64,000 bases of DNA from Bog-257 sp963846715. GTDB taxonomy: Bacteria; Acidobacteriota; Terriglobia; Terriglobales; Acidobacteriaceae. Below the pieces are notes generated by a model, which worked only from the letters and a program-made list of their open reading frames with translations, made no database searches and was not told the origin of the DNA. The stretch is from positions 434,001 through 498,000 of the forward strand of contig CAWJXA010000002.1 in NCBI GenBank assembly GCA_963846715.1, written 5' to 3'. Made by a program: the position numbers and the translations under genes. This document shows, piece after piece, positions 35,641 through 44,199 of this stretch. The number at the start of each line of letters is the position of its first letter. The first letter of the stretch is position 1.

Positions 35641-35725
35641 GCGGAAGTGGTGAAATTGGCAGACACACCATCTTGAGGGGGTGGCGCCGAAAGGCATGGG
35701 GGTTCAAGTCCCCCCTTCCGCACCA
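35641..35725 (+). tRNA. tRNA-Leu (anticodon GAG)
   Basis: The acceptor stem GCGGAAG (35641-35647) pairs with CTTCCGC (35715-35721), and CCA is encoded at 35723-35725. The long variable arm and the D-loop sequence TGGTGAAATTGGCAGAC are typical of leucine tRNAs. The anticodon loop TTGAGGG gives GAG. T-arm word GGTTCAAGTCC is present. It lies 86 bases before secG, a neighbour known for tRNA-Leu in other bacteria. Confidence 0.97.
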
Positions 35726-35811
35726 TACCTCACCCAAGTTGTAAGCAACGTAAAGAGTTACGATATTGCCATTGTCGGCGCAGGCCGCCGGATGCGAGGA
35801 TTGAGAGCTAC

Positions 35812-36147
35812 ATGGTCGTTCTGGTTACGGTGATCCACATCGTCGTTTGTTTGTTCCTCATTATTGTCGTGCTGCTGCAAAGCGGACAGAGTGCCGACAT
35901 CGCCGCCGCCTTTGGAGGTATGGGTAGTCAGACTGCCTTCGGTACGCGCACGGCTGCAACCGTGCTGTCCAAAGCCACCCAATGGGCAGCCGTTCTTTTC
36001 ATGGTCACGTCGATAACCCTGTCGGTCTTCGCTACGCGCCACGCCAACCGTACCGGATCCGTACTGGAAGGCTCGCGACCTGGATCTACGAAGTCGGCGC
36101 CTGTGCAACAGAAGCCTGCCGTGCCCCAGCCCACTCCAGGCCGTTAG
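35812..36147 (+). CDS. secG: Preprotein translocase subunit SecG
   Basis: Accessory subunit of the SecYEG channel. The 111-residue protein has two membrane helices (about 3-22 and 55-75) with the conserved cytoplasmic loop LLQSGQSADIAAAFGGMGSQ containing the family Gly-rich words and ending TAFGTRTAAT. The C-terminal tail is Pro/Ser-rich. A strong terminator follows. Confidence 0.93.
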   Translation: MVVLVTVIHIVVCLFLIIVVLLQSGQSADIAAAFGGMGSQTAFGTRTAATVLSKATQWAAVLFMVTSITLSVFATRHANRTGSVLEGSRPGSTKSAPVQQKPAVPQPTPGR

Positions 36148-36166
36148 TACGAACCAAAATGGTGAA

Positions 36167-36205
36167 CCAAGCCCGCAGGATGCTCATTCTGCGGGCTTGG
36201 TTTTT
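36167..36205 (+). terminator. Rho-independent terminator of secG
   Basis: A perfect 12-bp stem (36167-36178 with 36189-36200) and a 10-base loop are followed by TTTTT at 36201-36205, 20 bases past the secG stop codon. It also faces the convergent DUF1579-like gene. Confidence 0.9.
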
Positions 36206-36215
36206 GGCTGCGTCC

Positions 36216-36845
36216 TTACATTTTCTTCTCTGCCATCGAGGCCTTCGAGTAGGTGATGGTCATTGCCTTCTGTAATTTGCTGACATCGGGCCCCATCTCC
36301 ATGGTCATCACGAAAGAGTCGGGCTGGAAGTCGGAATAGGTGAAGCGAGTCACCATTTTCTGACCATTCATGTCGCCCTCCATGATGCCGACCAGCTTGT
36401 CGCCTTCCCACTTTGTGGTACCGCTGCTATCGCAGCCGTTGGGGGTCATGTTGTCGCACCATACACCGCGGTATAACTGAGCCTTCGGATCCCACCAGAA
36501 CGTTCCGAGGCCGCTAAAGTTAGGGCCCATCAGGCCGCTGGAGTGGTATTTCTCGACCAGCGACAGTCCGCCCGGCCCCGGCGTAAGTACGGCAGCTCCC
36601 TTGCCAGTTCCACCTTTAGGCATCACGGGATTGGGATCGGCCTTTTCGGTCAAGGTCCAAGTTCCAGCCATCATCTTGATCATCTTCGTCATTTCAGGCG
36701 CGGGTTTGGGCATAGGCATACCCATTTCCTCTTGCGGCTTGGCTGCCTTGGGCTTTGCCGACATTGTGGAGTCCTGCGCCGCCAGACACACCGCGCACAG
36801 TCCGCCGAGTATTACGACAATCGTCCCCCGTAAAATGGTCTTCAT
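36216..36845 (-). CDS. Exported DUF1579-like protein
   Basis: A 209-residue protein with a signal peptide (about 1-22, ending AAQ), a Lys/Pro/Met-rich linker, and then a lipocalin-like DUF1579 region: MMAGTWTLTEKADPNP, GTFWWDPKAQLYRGVWCD and KMVTRFTYSDFQPDSF. One pair of cysteines (VWCDNMTPNGCD) may form a disulfide. Function unknown; no partner gene nearby. Confidence 0.75.
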   Translation of the reverse strand: MKTILRGTIVVILGGLCAVCLAAQDSTMSAKPKAAKPQEEMGMPMPKPAPEMTKMIKMMAGTWTLTEKADPNPVMPKGGTGKGAAVLTPGPGGLSLVEKYHSSGLMGPNFSGLGTFWWDPKAQLYRGVWCDNMTPNGCDSSGTTKWEGDKLVGIMEGDMNGQKMVTRFTYSDFQPDSFVMTMEMGPDVSKLQKAMTITYSKASMAEKKM

Positions 36846-36999
36846 ACGCTCTCCTGAGTGGAAGTCAATGGTGCGGGAAGAATCTTATACGATCCTCGAA
36901 TTTTCGCAACTCGATCACGCCAGGAATCGAGACCCGGCGAAGGAAGCGATATGATGGGTCGCAGTGATTGGTTGACTGGATTTCGTACTGCCGAGAGGG

Positions 37000-38232
37000 A
37001 TGATCTTGACCGAGCGCCTTTACTACACCGACTCGTTCCTCACTGAATTCGAGGCTCGCGTTGTGACCTTCAATTGTGAAGGTGGAACCACCACCCTGGT
37101 TCTCGACCGCTCGGCCTTTTATCCCGCCAGTGGCGGACAAGTCTTTGACACCGGCTGGCTGGAACTTGGCGACGCGACCCTCGGTCAGCGAATTCAGGTG
37201 AAAGAGGTCTCCGAAAACGAACTGACCGGCGACGTGCTGCACGTCGTCGAAGGCGACACCCAATATCTGCAAGCTGGCGCGACGGTGCGCGGTACCGTCG
37301 ACGCCGATCGCCGTCGCGATCACATGCAGCAACATTCCGGTCAGCACGTTTTGTCTGCCGCTTTCGAAAAGCTCTACGGATTTCCCACTGTATCGTTTCA
37401 CATGGGCGATGAGAGCTGCACCGTCGATCTCACCGCCGACAATGTGAGTGCCGGGCAATTGCAATCAGCCGAAAAGCTCGCTAACGAAGTCATCGCGGAA
37501 GACCGTCCGGTTGAGATCCGCTTCGCTACTGCCGATGAGGCCCGCGACATGGGCGTCCGCAAAATACCCACAACCGCGCGTGACCGGCTTCGCCTGATCG
37601 ACATTCGGGACTTCGACTTGAATGCCTGCGGTGGTACCCACGTCCGCAGCACCGGCCAGATTGGCGCCATTCTTTTACGGAAAACTGAGAAGGTAAAACA
37701 GGGCGTTCGCGTGGATTTCGTTTGCGGGCTGCGGGCGGTGCGCACGGCGCGTCACGACTTTGAGACTTTGACCGAGGCCGCGGCCCTGTTTTCCACCCAC
37801 ATCCGGGAAGTCCCTCAGCAGGTTCGCAAGTCTCTCGACGAGATTAAGTCAGCCCAGAAAGCGCAGCGTCACCTGCTGGAGGAAGTGGCGGAGATGCAGG
37901 CTGCACAACTGCTGCAAGCGGCGGAAAATCGGGGTGACTACAAACTGGTGCTGCAGTTCTTCGCTGATCGCGACCTCGGCTACCTCAAGATGCTGGCCCA
38001 GAAGCTCACGCGCGGCGGCAGAGCGGTCGCGCTGCTGAGCTGCGGCGGTGTGCAACCCTCACTCGTATTCGCACAGGCACCAGGACTCGGCAACGACATG
38101 GGCGCCTTAATGAAACAAACCGTTCAGCAGCTCGGCACACGCGGCGGCGGCAATCGCGACATGGCACAGGGCGGCGCGCCCGATGCCGCTACCGCCGAAC
38201 AGGCTCTGCTTCAGGCCGCAGGCGCGTTATAG
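37000..38232 (+). CDS. Alanyl-tRNA editing protein, AlaX type with DHHA1 domain
   Basis: A 410-residue protein equal to the editing and C-terminal parts of alanyl-tRNA synthetase without the catalytic core. It hydrolyses mischarged Ser-tRNA-Ala or Gly-tRNA-Ala. Zinc ligands are visible in HSGQHVLS and CGGTHV. A coiled coil (about 265-310) precedes the DHHA1 domain, which ends with the conserved GGGNRDMAQGG. This is the long AlaX-L form. ATG at 37000 has GAGAGGG upstream. Confidence 0.92.
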   Translation: MILTERLYYTDSFLTEFEARVVTFNCEGGTTTLVLDRSAFYPASGGQVFDTGWLELGDATLGQRIQVKEVSENELTGDVLHVVEGDTQYLQAGATVRGTVDADRRRDHMQQHSGQHVLSAAFEKLYGFPTVSFHMGDESCTVDLTADNVSAGQLQSAEKLANEVIAEDRPVEIRFATADEARDMGVRKIPTTARDRLRLIDIRDFDLNACGGTHVRSTGQIGAILLRKTEKVKQGVRVDFVCGLRAVRTARHDFETLTEAAALFSTHIREVPQQVRKSLDEIKSAQKAQRHLLEEVAEMQAAQLLQAAENRGDYKLVLQFFADRDLGYLKMLAQKLTRGGRAVALLSCGGVQPSLVFAQAPGLGNDMGALMKQTVQQLGTRGGGNRDMAQGGAPDAATAEQALLQAAGAL

Positions 38233-38233
38233 T

Positions 38234-38378
38234 GAATAGTGGATGGTGGATGGTGTTAAGTGTCAGCTGCAAATGTCTCGTTGGGCTGCTTTGGCTGCCC
38301 GCTGAAACGCCACATCAGTCTTTCAGACAGCCAGCCGGCCCTGTTCTCTAACCACTATCCCCTAACCCCTGGCCACTA
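38234..38378. repeat. Inverted short-word arrays before the histidine kinase gene
   Basis: The left arm (38234-38262) reads GTGAATAGTGGATGGTGG and related words; the right arm (about 38350-38378) reads CCACTATCCCCTAACCCCTGG and CCACTA, roughly its reverse complement. About 85 bases of unrelated sequence lie between. This is the same design as at 20846-21007 and 32081-32231. Confidence 0.55.
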
Positions 38379-38379
38379 A

Positions 38380-39720
38380 ATGGACCATCGTCTCATTCTC
38401 GTGACTCTTCTGATCCGCCTCGGCGTGGCTGCGGCTATCAGCAGTGTCCTGGTGCGTGCGCGCCGCTTCCGCGTTCTTCTGTTCCGCGAGGAACGCACCA
38501 TTAGCGAGAAGATCGAGATTGTCGCCATCGTAGGCACCCCCATCGCTCTCGGCGTCCTAGTTCGCCACTGGGTTCCTAGTTTCTACGCAGCCGACATTTC
38601 TTTTGAAGGCGCCATCCTGATGGGCGTAATCGGCGGCCGACTGGCCGGCACTGCCGGAGGCATCGTGGTTTCGCTGCCGGGGCTGTTTCTGGGAGAGTGG
38701 CTTTCGTTGCCAATGAATGTGCTGGCGGGATTTCTGGCCGGGGTGCTGCGCCATCTTGGGCCCGACCGAGAGGCCATCTGGTCGTTCTCGCCGCTGTTCG
38801 ATCTAAGTATTTATCACTGGATTCGACGCAGCATTCGCAAATCCTTCATCGATTGGCAAACCTCATTCTTCTTCCTTATTCTGGGTCTCGAGTTCATCCG
38901 CATACAACTGCATCGCGCCTTTCCCAAGCGCATCTTTGCGCTCGACGGCAGAAACTGGCTGATCAATCTGGCCATCTACGCCGGCACGGTTATGGCGGTC
39001 GCGATCGCGTTGAAGGTGCTGAATAACGTACGCATCGAGATGAAACTGGAGCAGCAGGAGCGCCTGCTACTCCAGGCACGTATGGAAGCGCTGCAGAGCC
39101 AGATTAATCCGCACTTTCTCTTCAATACGCTGAATTCGGTCTCTTCGCTGGTGCGGCGCGACCCCGATTCCGCCCGCGAGATGATCGTAAAGCTGGGGAA
39201 TATCCTTCGCCGGCTGTTGCGCAAGGGCGACTCGTTTGTTCCCCTCAGCGAGGAGCTCGAGTTTCTCGACGACTATCTGGATATCGAAGTCGCACGCTTT
39301 GGGCGCGACAAGCTGAAGGTGGTCAAAGAACTCGAGCCGGCTTCTCTCGATCTTCTTGTGCCCAGCATGATTTTGCAACCGCTGGTGGAGAATGCCGTGA
39401 AACACGGATTCGCTTCCAAGGTCGAGGGCGGAAGCATCTACCTTCGCAGCCGCTGCGCCGGGCAGCGCGTGGTGATTGAGGTTGAAGATGATGGCGTAGG
39501 GATGTCCGGCGCTACAACTTCCTCCGGAACCGGTATCGGAATGCTGAACGTTACCGAACGCCTGCAGGTGGTGTATGGCGACGCAGCCGAAATCACCGTG
39601 GAGAGTCAGCCTGGGCGCGGCACTCTGATACGGATGGCCCTGCCAGTATTGCAGGCCGAGGAAATGGGCGGCTCGGTAGCGGGCGCCATCTACGAGGAAC
39701 GGTCGAGTACGTCGCGATAA
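38380..39720 (+). CDS. LytS/YehU-type sensor histidine kinase
   Basis: A 446-residue membrane kinase. The N-terminal 5TMR-LYT-like region has about six hydrophobic helices (1-215). A short coiled coil precedes the His_kinase domain with the phospho-acceptor His245 in INPHFLFNTL. The HATPase domain shows ILQPLVENAVKHG, EDDGVGMS and GIGMLNVTERL. Such kinases normally pair with a LytTR response regulator, but none follows: the next gene is bshA on the other strand, whose stop overlaps this gene by 31 bases. Confidence 0.92.
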   Translation: MDHRLILVTLLIRLGVAAAISSVLVRARRFRVLLFREERTISEKIEIVAIVGTPIALGVLVRHWVPSFYAADISFEGAILMGVIGGRLAGTAGGIVVSLPGLFLGEWLSLPMNVLAGFLAGVLRHLGPDREAIWSFSPLFDLSIYHWIRRSIRKSFIDWQTSFFFLILGLEFIRIQLHRAFPKRIFALDGRNWLINLAIYAGTVMAVAIALKVLNNVRIEMKLEQQERLLLQARMEALQSQINPHFLFNTLNSVSSLVRRDPDSAREMIVKLGNILRRLLRKGDSFVPLSEELEFLDDYLDIEVARFGRDKLKVVKELEPASLDLLVPSMILQPLVENAVKHGFASKVEGGSIYLRSRCAGQRVVIEVEDDGVGMSGATTSSGTGIGMLNVTERLQVVYGDAAEITVESQPGRGTLIRMALPVLQAEEMGGSVAGAIYEERSSTSR

Positions 39721-40838
39721 AACCTTTCGTACATGGGAATGATTTTGCTGGCGCAGAATCGCGCCTGGGCGCTGGCCCTCGCCCGTTCGCCCATTTCTTT
39801 TAGTTTCTTCTCGTCGGACAAAGCTTCAATCGCATAATTCGCCATCGTTTCCACATCGCCCACATCCGCCAGGAATCCGGTCCTCCCGTGGTCAACGACT
39901 TCCGGAAGACCGCCCACGTTGGTCGCAATAGGCACCACCTCGCAGGCCATCCCCTCCAAGGCTGCCAGCCCGAACGACTCCAGTTCGCTCGGAAGCAGCA
40001 GGACGTCGGCAACCGCCAGCTTTTCGTTGATGCGATCCTGTTTGCCGAGAAAGTCCACCTTCTTATGAATTCCCTTCTTCACCGCCAGCCATTCAGCGCT
40101 GGAACGCTCAGGACCATCGCCGATCAGGAGCAATCGCGAGGGAATCTTTTTCTGCACCCGATCGAAGATCTCGATGACGTCGCCCAGCCTCTTTACGGGC
40201 CGGAAGTTCGACAAGTGGACCAGGATTTTTTCATCGGCGGCGGCGTGGTCGGAGCGATGTTCAAGTAATTCCGGCGTGCGGTGATAGAGATCGCAGTTAA
40301 CGAAGTTGGGAATCACCTGGATGGGCGTCTGTACTGCAAATACTTCCAGAGTTCGCTGCTTCAGATAGTTCGAGATCGAGGTCACGCCGTCACTCTGGTC
40401 GATGGAGAAGCGCGTAATGGGCAGGTAGGAAGGGTCCGATCCGACGAGCGTGATGTCTGTGCCATGCAACGTGGTGGCATACGGCAAGCGTCGGCGCGTG
40501 CGAGCCGGATCACAACTCAACATCTGGCGGGCCAGCATCGCACTGACGGAATGCGGAATGGCGTAGTGCACGTGGAGCAGGTCGAGATCGTAAATCTCGG
40601 CGACCTCCGCCATGCGCGTGGCCAGCGCCAAGTCGTAAGGCGGATATTCGAACAGCGGGTACCGTGAGACCTCAACCTCGTGATAGTGAATGTTGGGATA
40701 TGTCTTGGGAAGCCGGATGGGCTGCGAATAGGAGATGAAATGCACTTCGTGGCCGCGGTCGGCCAACTCCAGGCCCAGCTCCGTGGCAACTACACCACTG
40801 CCACCGTACGTGGGATAACAGGTGATTCCGATCTTCAT
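39690..40838 (-). CDS. bshA: N-acetyl-alpha-D-glucosaminyl L-malate synthase
   Basis: First enzyme of bacillithiol synthesis, a GT4 transferase joining GlcNAc from UDP-GlcNAc to L-malate. The 382-residue protein begins with the characteristic MKIGITCYPTYGGSGVVATE. The donor-binding end LPSELESFGLAALEGMACEV is present, as is HYAIPHSVSAMLARQ. ATG at 40838 gives this exact N-terminus. bshB and bshC are not in the window. It overlaps the convergent kinase gene by 31 bases. Confidence 0.95.
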   Translation of the reverse strand: MKIGITCYPTYGGSGVVATELGLELADRGHEVHFISYSQPIRLPKTYPNIHYHEVEVSRYPLFEYPPYDLALATRMAEVAEIYDLDLLHVHYAIPHSVSAMLARQMLSCDPARTRRRLPYATTLHGTDITLVGSDPSYLPITRFSIDQSDGVTSISNYLKQRTLEVFAVQTPIQVIPNFVNCDLYHRTPELLEHRSDHAAADEKILVHLSNFRPVKRLGDVIEIFDRVQKKIPSRLLLIGDGPERSSAEWLAVKKGIHKKVDFLGKQDRINEKLAVADVLLLPSELESFGLAALEGMACEVVPIATNVGGLPEVVDHGRTGFLADVGDVETMANYAIEALSDEKKLKEMGERARASAQARFCASKIIPMYERFYRDVLDRSS

Positions 40839-41007
40839 GGAAGGATCTCGCCTCAGCACGCAGAATGGCGATTAGCCGTATGTTGCGTCCTGCGACTCAG
40901 GATTGGATGGATTTTTGAGGGCGGAGATTCACGCGCCGGTCTCAGCGCGCTAGCGACTCGTGGGAAATGGTCAGCGATTAATCCAGAACTAGGGCAAGAA
41001 CTAATGC

Positions 41008-42015
41008 CTAATGTACCTGCGCCTGGGTGCTCTCCGCGTTCTCTTGCGCGGGGCCGGCAGTCATCGATTTCAGTATCAGTATTCTGGACTTCCCTTCCCG
41101 CCCGCCAGGAAGCAAGACCAGGTTCCTGCTCGCGTCGTAGGCCACCGTGTGCCCCTTTACGTCCATGGGGATTTCGTCTACGAGGGAGATGCGTCCATTG
41201 TTGGCCTGCATTACGGTCAAAGAACCGCCACCCGCCGCATAAACGGTACGTGATTCGGGGTCGAGCCATAACCTGTCCACACCGGCAGCAGCCGGCACAC
41301 GATTGATCTCGGTTCCGTTGTCGGCGTTGATTGCCAACACGGCAAAGCGCGCCGCCACATACAACGCCCGGAAGCGTGGATCGTAAACCAGTCCCGTAGG
41401 CTGTGAGGCGTTCAAATTGAAGCGGGCGACAATCTTCAGTTGCGGGTCAATGGCCACGATTTCATGGCGGTCCTGAATGGTGGCGAATACAACCTGCCGG
41501 TCCGGGTCACTTGCCAGGTAACGCGGTGCGCCTCCCACTTGCACGGTCGCAATGTTCTGCTTTGTGCTGAGGTCGAGAAGAGAAACTGTGCCGTTCCCGG
41601 CATCGCTCCAGAACATCTGGGTGCCGTTATCAGCCAGCAATAGGTGATCGGGAGAACCTGGCACTGGGATGGTGTCGCTGACTTTCCAGGTGTCGGTCGA
41701 AACGACGGCAATCGCGTTGCCGCCCGCATCGGCTACGTAAACTCTGCCATTTTGCTCATCCACCGCGATGCCACGCGGGGACTGCAAACCGGTAATTTGC
41801 GCAATCACACGACGCTTTCCCGCATCAAAGACATCCACCGAGGAAGCACCCGTCTGGGTCATCACCAGCATTCCCTTAACAAACGCCAGTTCGCTAAAGC
41901 CAGGTGAGCCGGGCAAATTCACCATGCCAATTTGGCGCAGCGCAGACGCGGGCCAAGCGAGAGAGCCGGTCAGTATTGTCGCAGCAATGGAAACGATAAT
42001 TCGGGGAACACGCAT
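41008..42015 (-). CDS. Exported YncE-like beta-propeller protein
   Basis: A 335-residue protein with a signal peptide (IIVSIAATILTGSLAWPASA) and seven-blade-propeller-type repeats: NGRVYVADAGGNAIAVVSTD, NGTVSLLDLSTKQNIATVQV and DPESRTVYAAGGGSLTVMQA. The start is uncertain: ATG at 42015 has a weak ribosome site, and the frame extends to 42183, which overlaps nothing but is probably non-coding. It lies downstream of nuoB on the same strand, though a link in function is not evident. Confidence 0.75.
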   Translation of the reverse strand: MRVPRIIVSIAATILTGSLAWPASALRQIGMVNLPGSPGFSELAFVKGMLVMTQTGASSVDVFDAGKRRVIAQITGLQSPRGIAVDEQNGRVYVADAGGNAIAVVSTDTWKVSDTIPVPGSPDHLLLADNGTQMFWSDAGNGTVSLLDLSTKQNIATVQVGGAPRYLASDPDRQVVFATIQDRHEIVAIDPQLKIVARFNLNASQPTGLVYDPRFRALYVAARFAVLAINADNGTEINRVPAAAGVDRLWLDPESRTVYAAGGGSLTVMQANNGRISLVDEIPMDVKGHTVAYDASRNLVLLPGGREGKSRILILKSMTAGPAQENAESTQAQVH

Positions 42016-42198
42016 GGGATTTCGCAATCCGGAAACACTAACGTCAGGACTGCTCGGCTCAGTAGGATGCAAATCGAAGTTGAATCGCTGCCTGTTCCGG
42101 TTTGGACAGCACAGGATGGTCATCCATCGATTCGCTGGGCAGCCATTGCAAAACGAAAAGGCCGCCGGAGCGGGCCTGTACATGAGAATTTTCGCGGA

Positions 42199-42804
42199 CT
42201 ATGCGGGCTCAAGATTGAGCGCTCGGCGGAAGGACCCACGCTCGTTCTTGATCTTTTCCTGCAGCAGCATGATGGCATAAATCAACTGCTCGGGACGCGG
42301 CGGACAGCCAGGCACATAAACATCCACCGGAATCCACTGATTGACGCCCTGCACCAGGGCGTAATTGTTGAAGACGCCGCCCGAGGTCGCACAGGCTCCC
42401 ATCGAGATGACCCACTTCGGTTCAGGCATCTGCATATACAGTTCGCGGATGACGGGCGCCATCTTCTGCGAAACGCGGCCTGCAATGATCATTAGGTCCG
42501 ACTGCCGCGGAGACGGGCGAAAAACCTCCGCCCCAAAGCGGGCAATGTCGAAACGCGATGCCCCCATGGACATCATCTCGATGGCGCAGCAGGCCAGTCC
42601 AAAGGTCATTGGCCAAATGGAATTCTTGCGCACCCAGTTCACGACCGCGTCCATCGAGGCCATCAGGACGCCTTCGTGCTGCTGCTCGCCAAATGTGGCC
42701 CTCAGAATCTGGCCTCGGCTCTGCTCCGATCCGACCAGGTTGTCGAATCGCTCCTTGCCGGGCTCGGGATTATCGAAGTGCGGAGGACGATACTCGGTAG
42801 TCAT
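42199..42804 (-). CDS. nuoB: NADH-quinone oxidoreductase subunit B
   Basis: Complex I subunit that carries iron-sulfur cluster N2, the last electron carrier before quinone. The 201-residue protein has all cluster ligands: the Cys-Cys pair in GLACCAIEMM, Cys in GACATSGG and Cys in PGCPPRPE. The N-terminal 45 residues are a polar extension before the usual start (MASMDAVVNWVRK). No other nuo gene is within the window on either side. Confidence 0.93.
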   Translation of the reverse strand: MTTEYRPPHFDNPEPGKERFDNLVGSEQSRGQILRATFGEQQHEGVLMASMDAVVNWVRKNSIWPMTFGLACCAIEMMSMGASRFDIARFGAEVFRPSPRQSDLMIIAGRVSQKMAPVIRELYMQMPEPKWVISMGACATSGGVFNNYALVQGVNQWIPVDVYVPGCPPRPEQLIYAIMLLQEKIKNERGSFRRALNLEPA

Positions 42805-42933
42805 CTCGGTGTAATTATACCTGCCTGTTTCGATGCGGTGTCTGCGACCGAGGACGCACCCGGCACTCGCGTCGTCGGCTGCCGGACTACCTTGGATTGT
42901 CTCCCTTTCTGTTCACTAGCTGAAGTCGGCAAG

Positions 42934-43097
42934 CTTTGAAGGGGCACGGCTTCAGCCGTGCCGTTGAGTGGGCCTGGAGATCTGGGCTTCAGCCCCTGAG
43001 GGAAATCGCACTTCGTCTCAAAAGCGAAGTCCCTCGGTGGCTGAAGCCAACATAACAACAGCTTTAAGGTACGGCTGAAGCCGTGCCCCTTCAAAAC
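42934..43097. repeat. REPIN-like palindromic element
   Basis: The two ends are inverted copies of about 26 bases: CTTTGAAGGGGCACGGCTTC continuing into AGCCGTGCC at 42934-42962, and its reverse complement at 43071-43097. Each end is itself palindromic around GGCTGAAGCC. Between them lie a second inverted pair (GGGCTTCAGCCCCTGAGG / CCTCGGTGGCTGAAGCC) and an inner CTTCG...CGAAG stem. The whole 164 bases could fold into one long hairpin. It lies between the nuoB start and the stop of a dehydrogenase gene. No transposase is linked. Confidence 0.75.
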
Positions 43098-43122
43098 ACG
43101 AAACCCTCATCAATGATCCCGA

Positions 43123-44145
43123 CTAGGCGGTCACTACAACCTTGCCGAACTGTTCGCTCTTCGCGAGATATTCGTGCGCCGCGCGAGTTTCGCTCAGCGG
43201 GAAAGTGCGATCGACGACCGGCTTCAGCTTGCCAGCGAATACATGCTTGAGGACCTCATCCAATTCACCCATTGCACCCATATACGATCCCAGCAGAGAG
43301 AGCTGACGGGAAAACAGGAAGCGCAGGTCAATGTCACCCTGGAAGCCGGTTGTGGCCCCGCAAGTCACCAGTGTGCCGCCGGGCTTCAGAGATTTCAGGC
43401 TATCCTTCCACGTGGCCTGGCCGACGTGCTCGAACGCAATGTCCACCCCGCGCTTGTTAGTAATGCGCTTCACTTCTTCAGCGATCTTTTGCTTGTAATG
43501 ATCGATAGTGTGGTCGGCGCCGAGTTCACGGGCCTTCGCCAGCTTCTGCTCATCACCGGCAGTGGTGATCACCTCGGCCGATAACATCTTGCAGATTTGA
43601 ATTGCGGCCGAGCCTACTCCCGAACCGGCCCCTAGAACCAGCACCGTCTGCCCTGGCCGCAAGTGGGCACGCCCGACCAGCATGTGCCACGCGGTGAGAA
43701 AGACCAGTGGGACGCTCGCCGCTTCGACGAAGGTCAGGGAGTTGGGGATGGGTATGACATTCACCCGCGGGACCGCGATCAGTTCACAGGCCCCTCCATC
43801 GACGCCGTTGCCCAGCACTGCAAATTGCGCGCAGAAGTTCTGCCGTCCGGCGTTACATTGTTCGCAATGGCCGCAGAAAACCATGGGCGCCAAGAGCACC
43901 CGTGTGCCGGGTTTGATGTCGGTGATGTATTCTCCGCATTCCATCACCTCGCCAGCTATGTCGCTACCGAGAATGTGCGGCAGCTTCACCCCCGGCAACC
44001 CCTTGCGGACAAAGAGATCCAGGTGGTTCAGCGCGCAGGCGCGCACCTGTACCAGAACTTGATCCTTGCGTAGCGCCGGATCAGGAATCTCTTCGTACTT
44101 GAGAACTTCCGGGCCACCGAACTCATGAATGCGGACTGCCTTCAT
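43123..44145 (-). CDS. Zinc-binding dehydrogenase of the MDR superfamily (quinone oxidoreductase-like)
   Basis: A 340-residue medium-chain dehydrogenase/reductase. The structural zinc site is present (CGHCEQCNAGRQNFC, four cysteines). The NAD(P)-binding Rossmann loop is LVLGAGSGVGSAAIQI. The catalytic zinc ligands look altered: the usual GHE after the first strand is GSDIAGEV, and the first Cys lies in ACALNHLD. Activity may therefore be quinone- or enone-type and not alcohol oxidation. Two ATGs are adjacent; 44145 has the better spacing from GGAGG. Confidence 0.9.
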   Translation of the reverse strand: MKAVRIHEFGGPEVLKYEEIPDPALRKDQVLVQVRACALNHLDLFVRKGLPGVKLPHILGSDIAGEVMECGEYITDIKPGTRVLLAPMVFCGHCEQCNAGRQNFCAQFAVLGNGVDGGACELIAVPRVNVIPIPNSLTFVEAASVPLVFLTAWHMLVGRAHLRPGQTVLVLGAGSGVGSAAIQICKMLSAEVITTAGDEQKLAKARELGADHTIDHYKQKIAEEVKRITNKRGVDIAFEHVGQATWKDSLKSLKPGGTLVTCGATTGFQGDIDLRFLFSRQLSLLGSYMGAMGELDEVLKHVFAGKLKPVVDRTFPLSETRAAHEYLAKSEQFGKVVVTA

Positions 44146-44199
44146 CATCTCCTCCGGTCTTCACGTGGCCTCTCTTCGGTCGTAATGCCCACTCAAAAA

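Noticed and set aside
35641..35725. tRNA-Leu as an integration site for the toxin-antitoxin pair
   Set aside because: No integrase, no repeat of the tRNA 3' end, and the pair lies on the 5' side of the tRNA.
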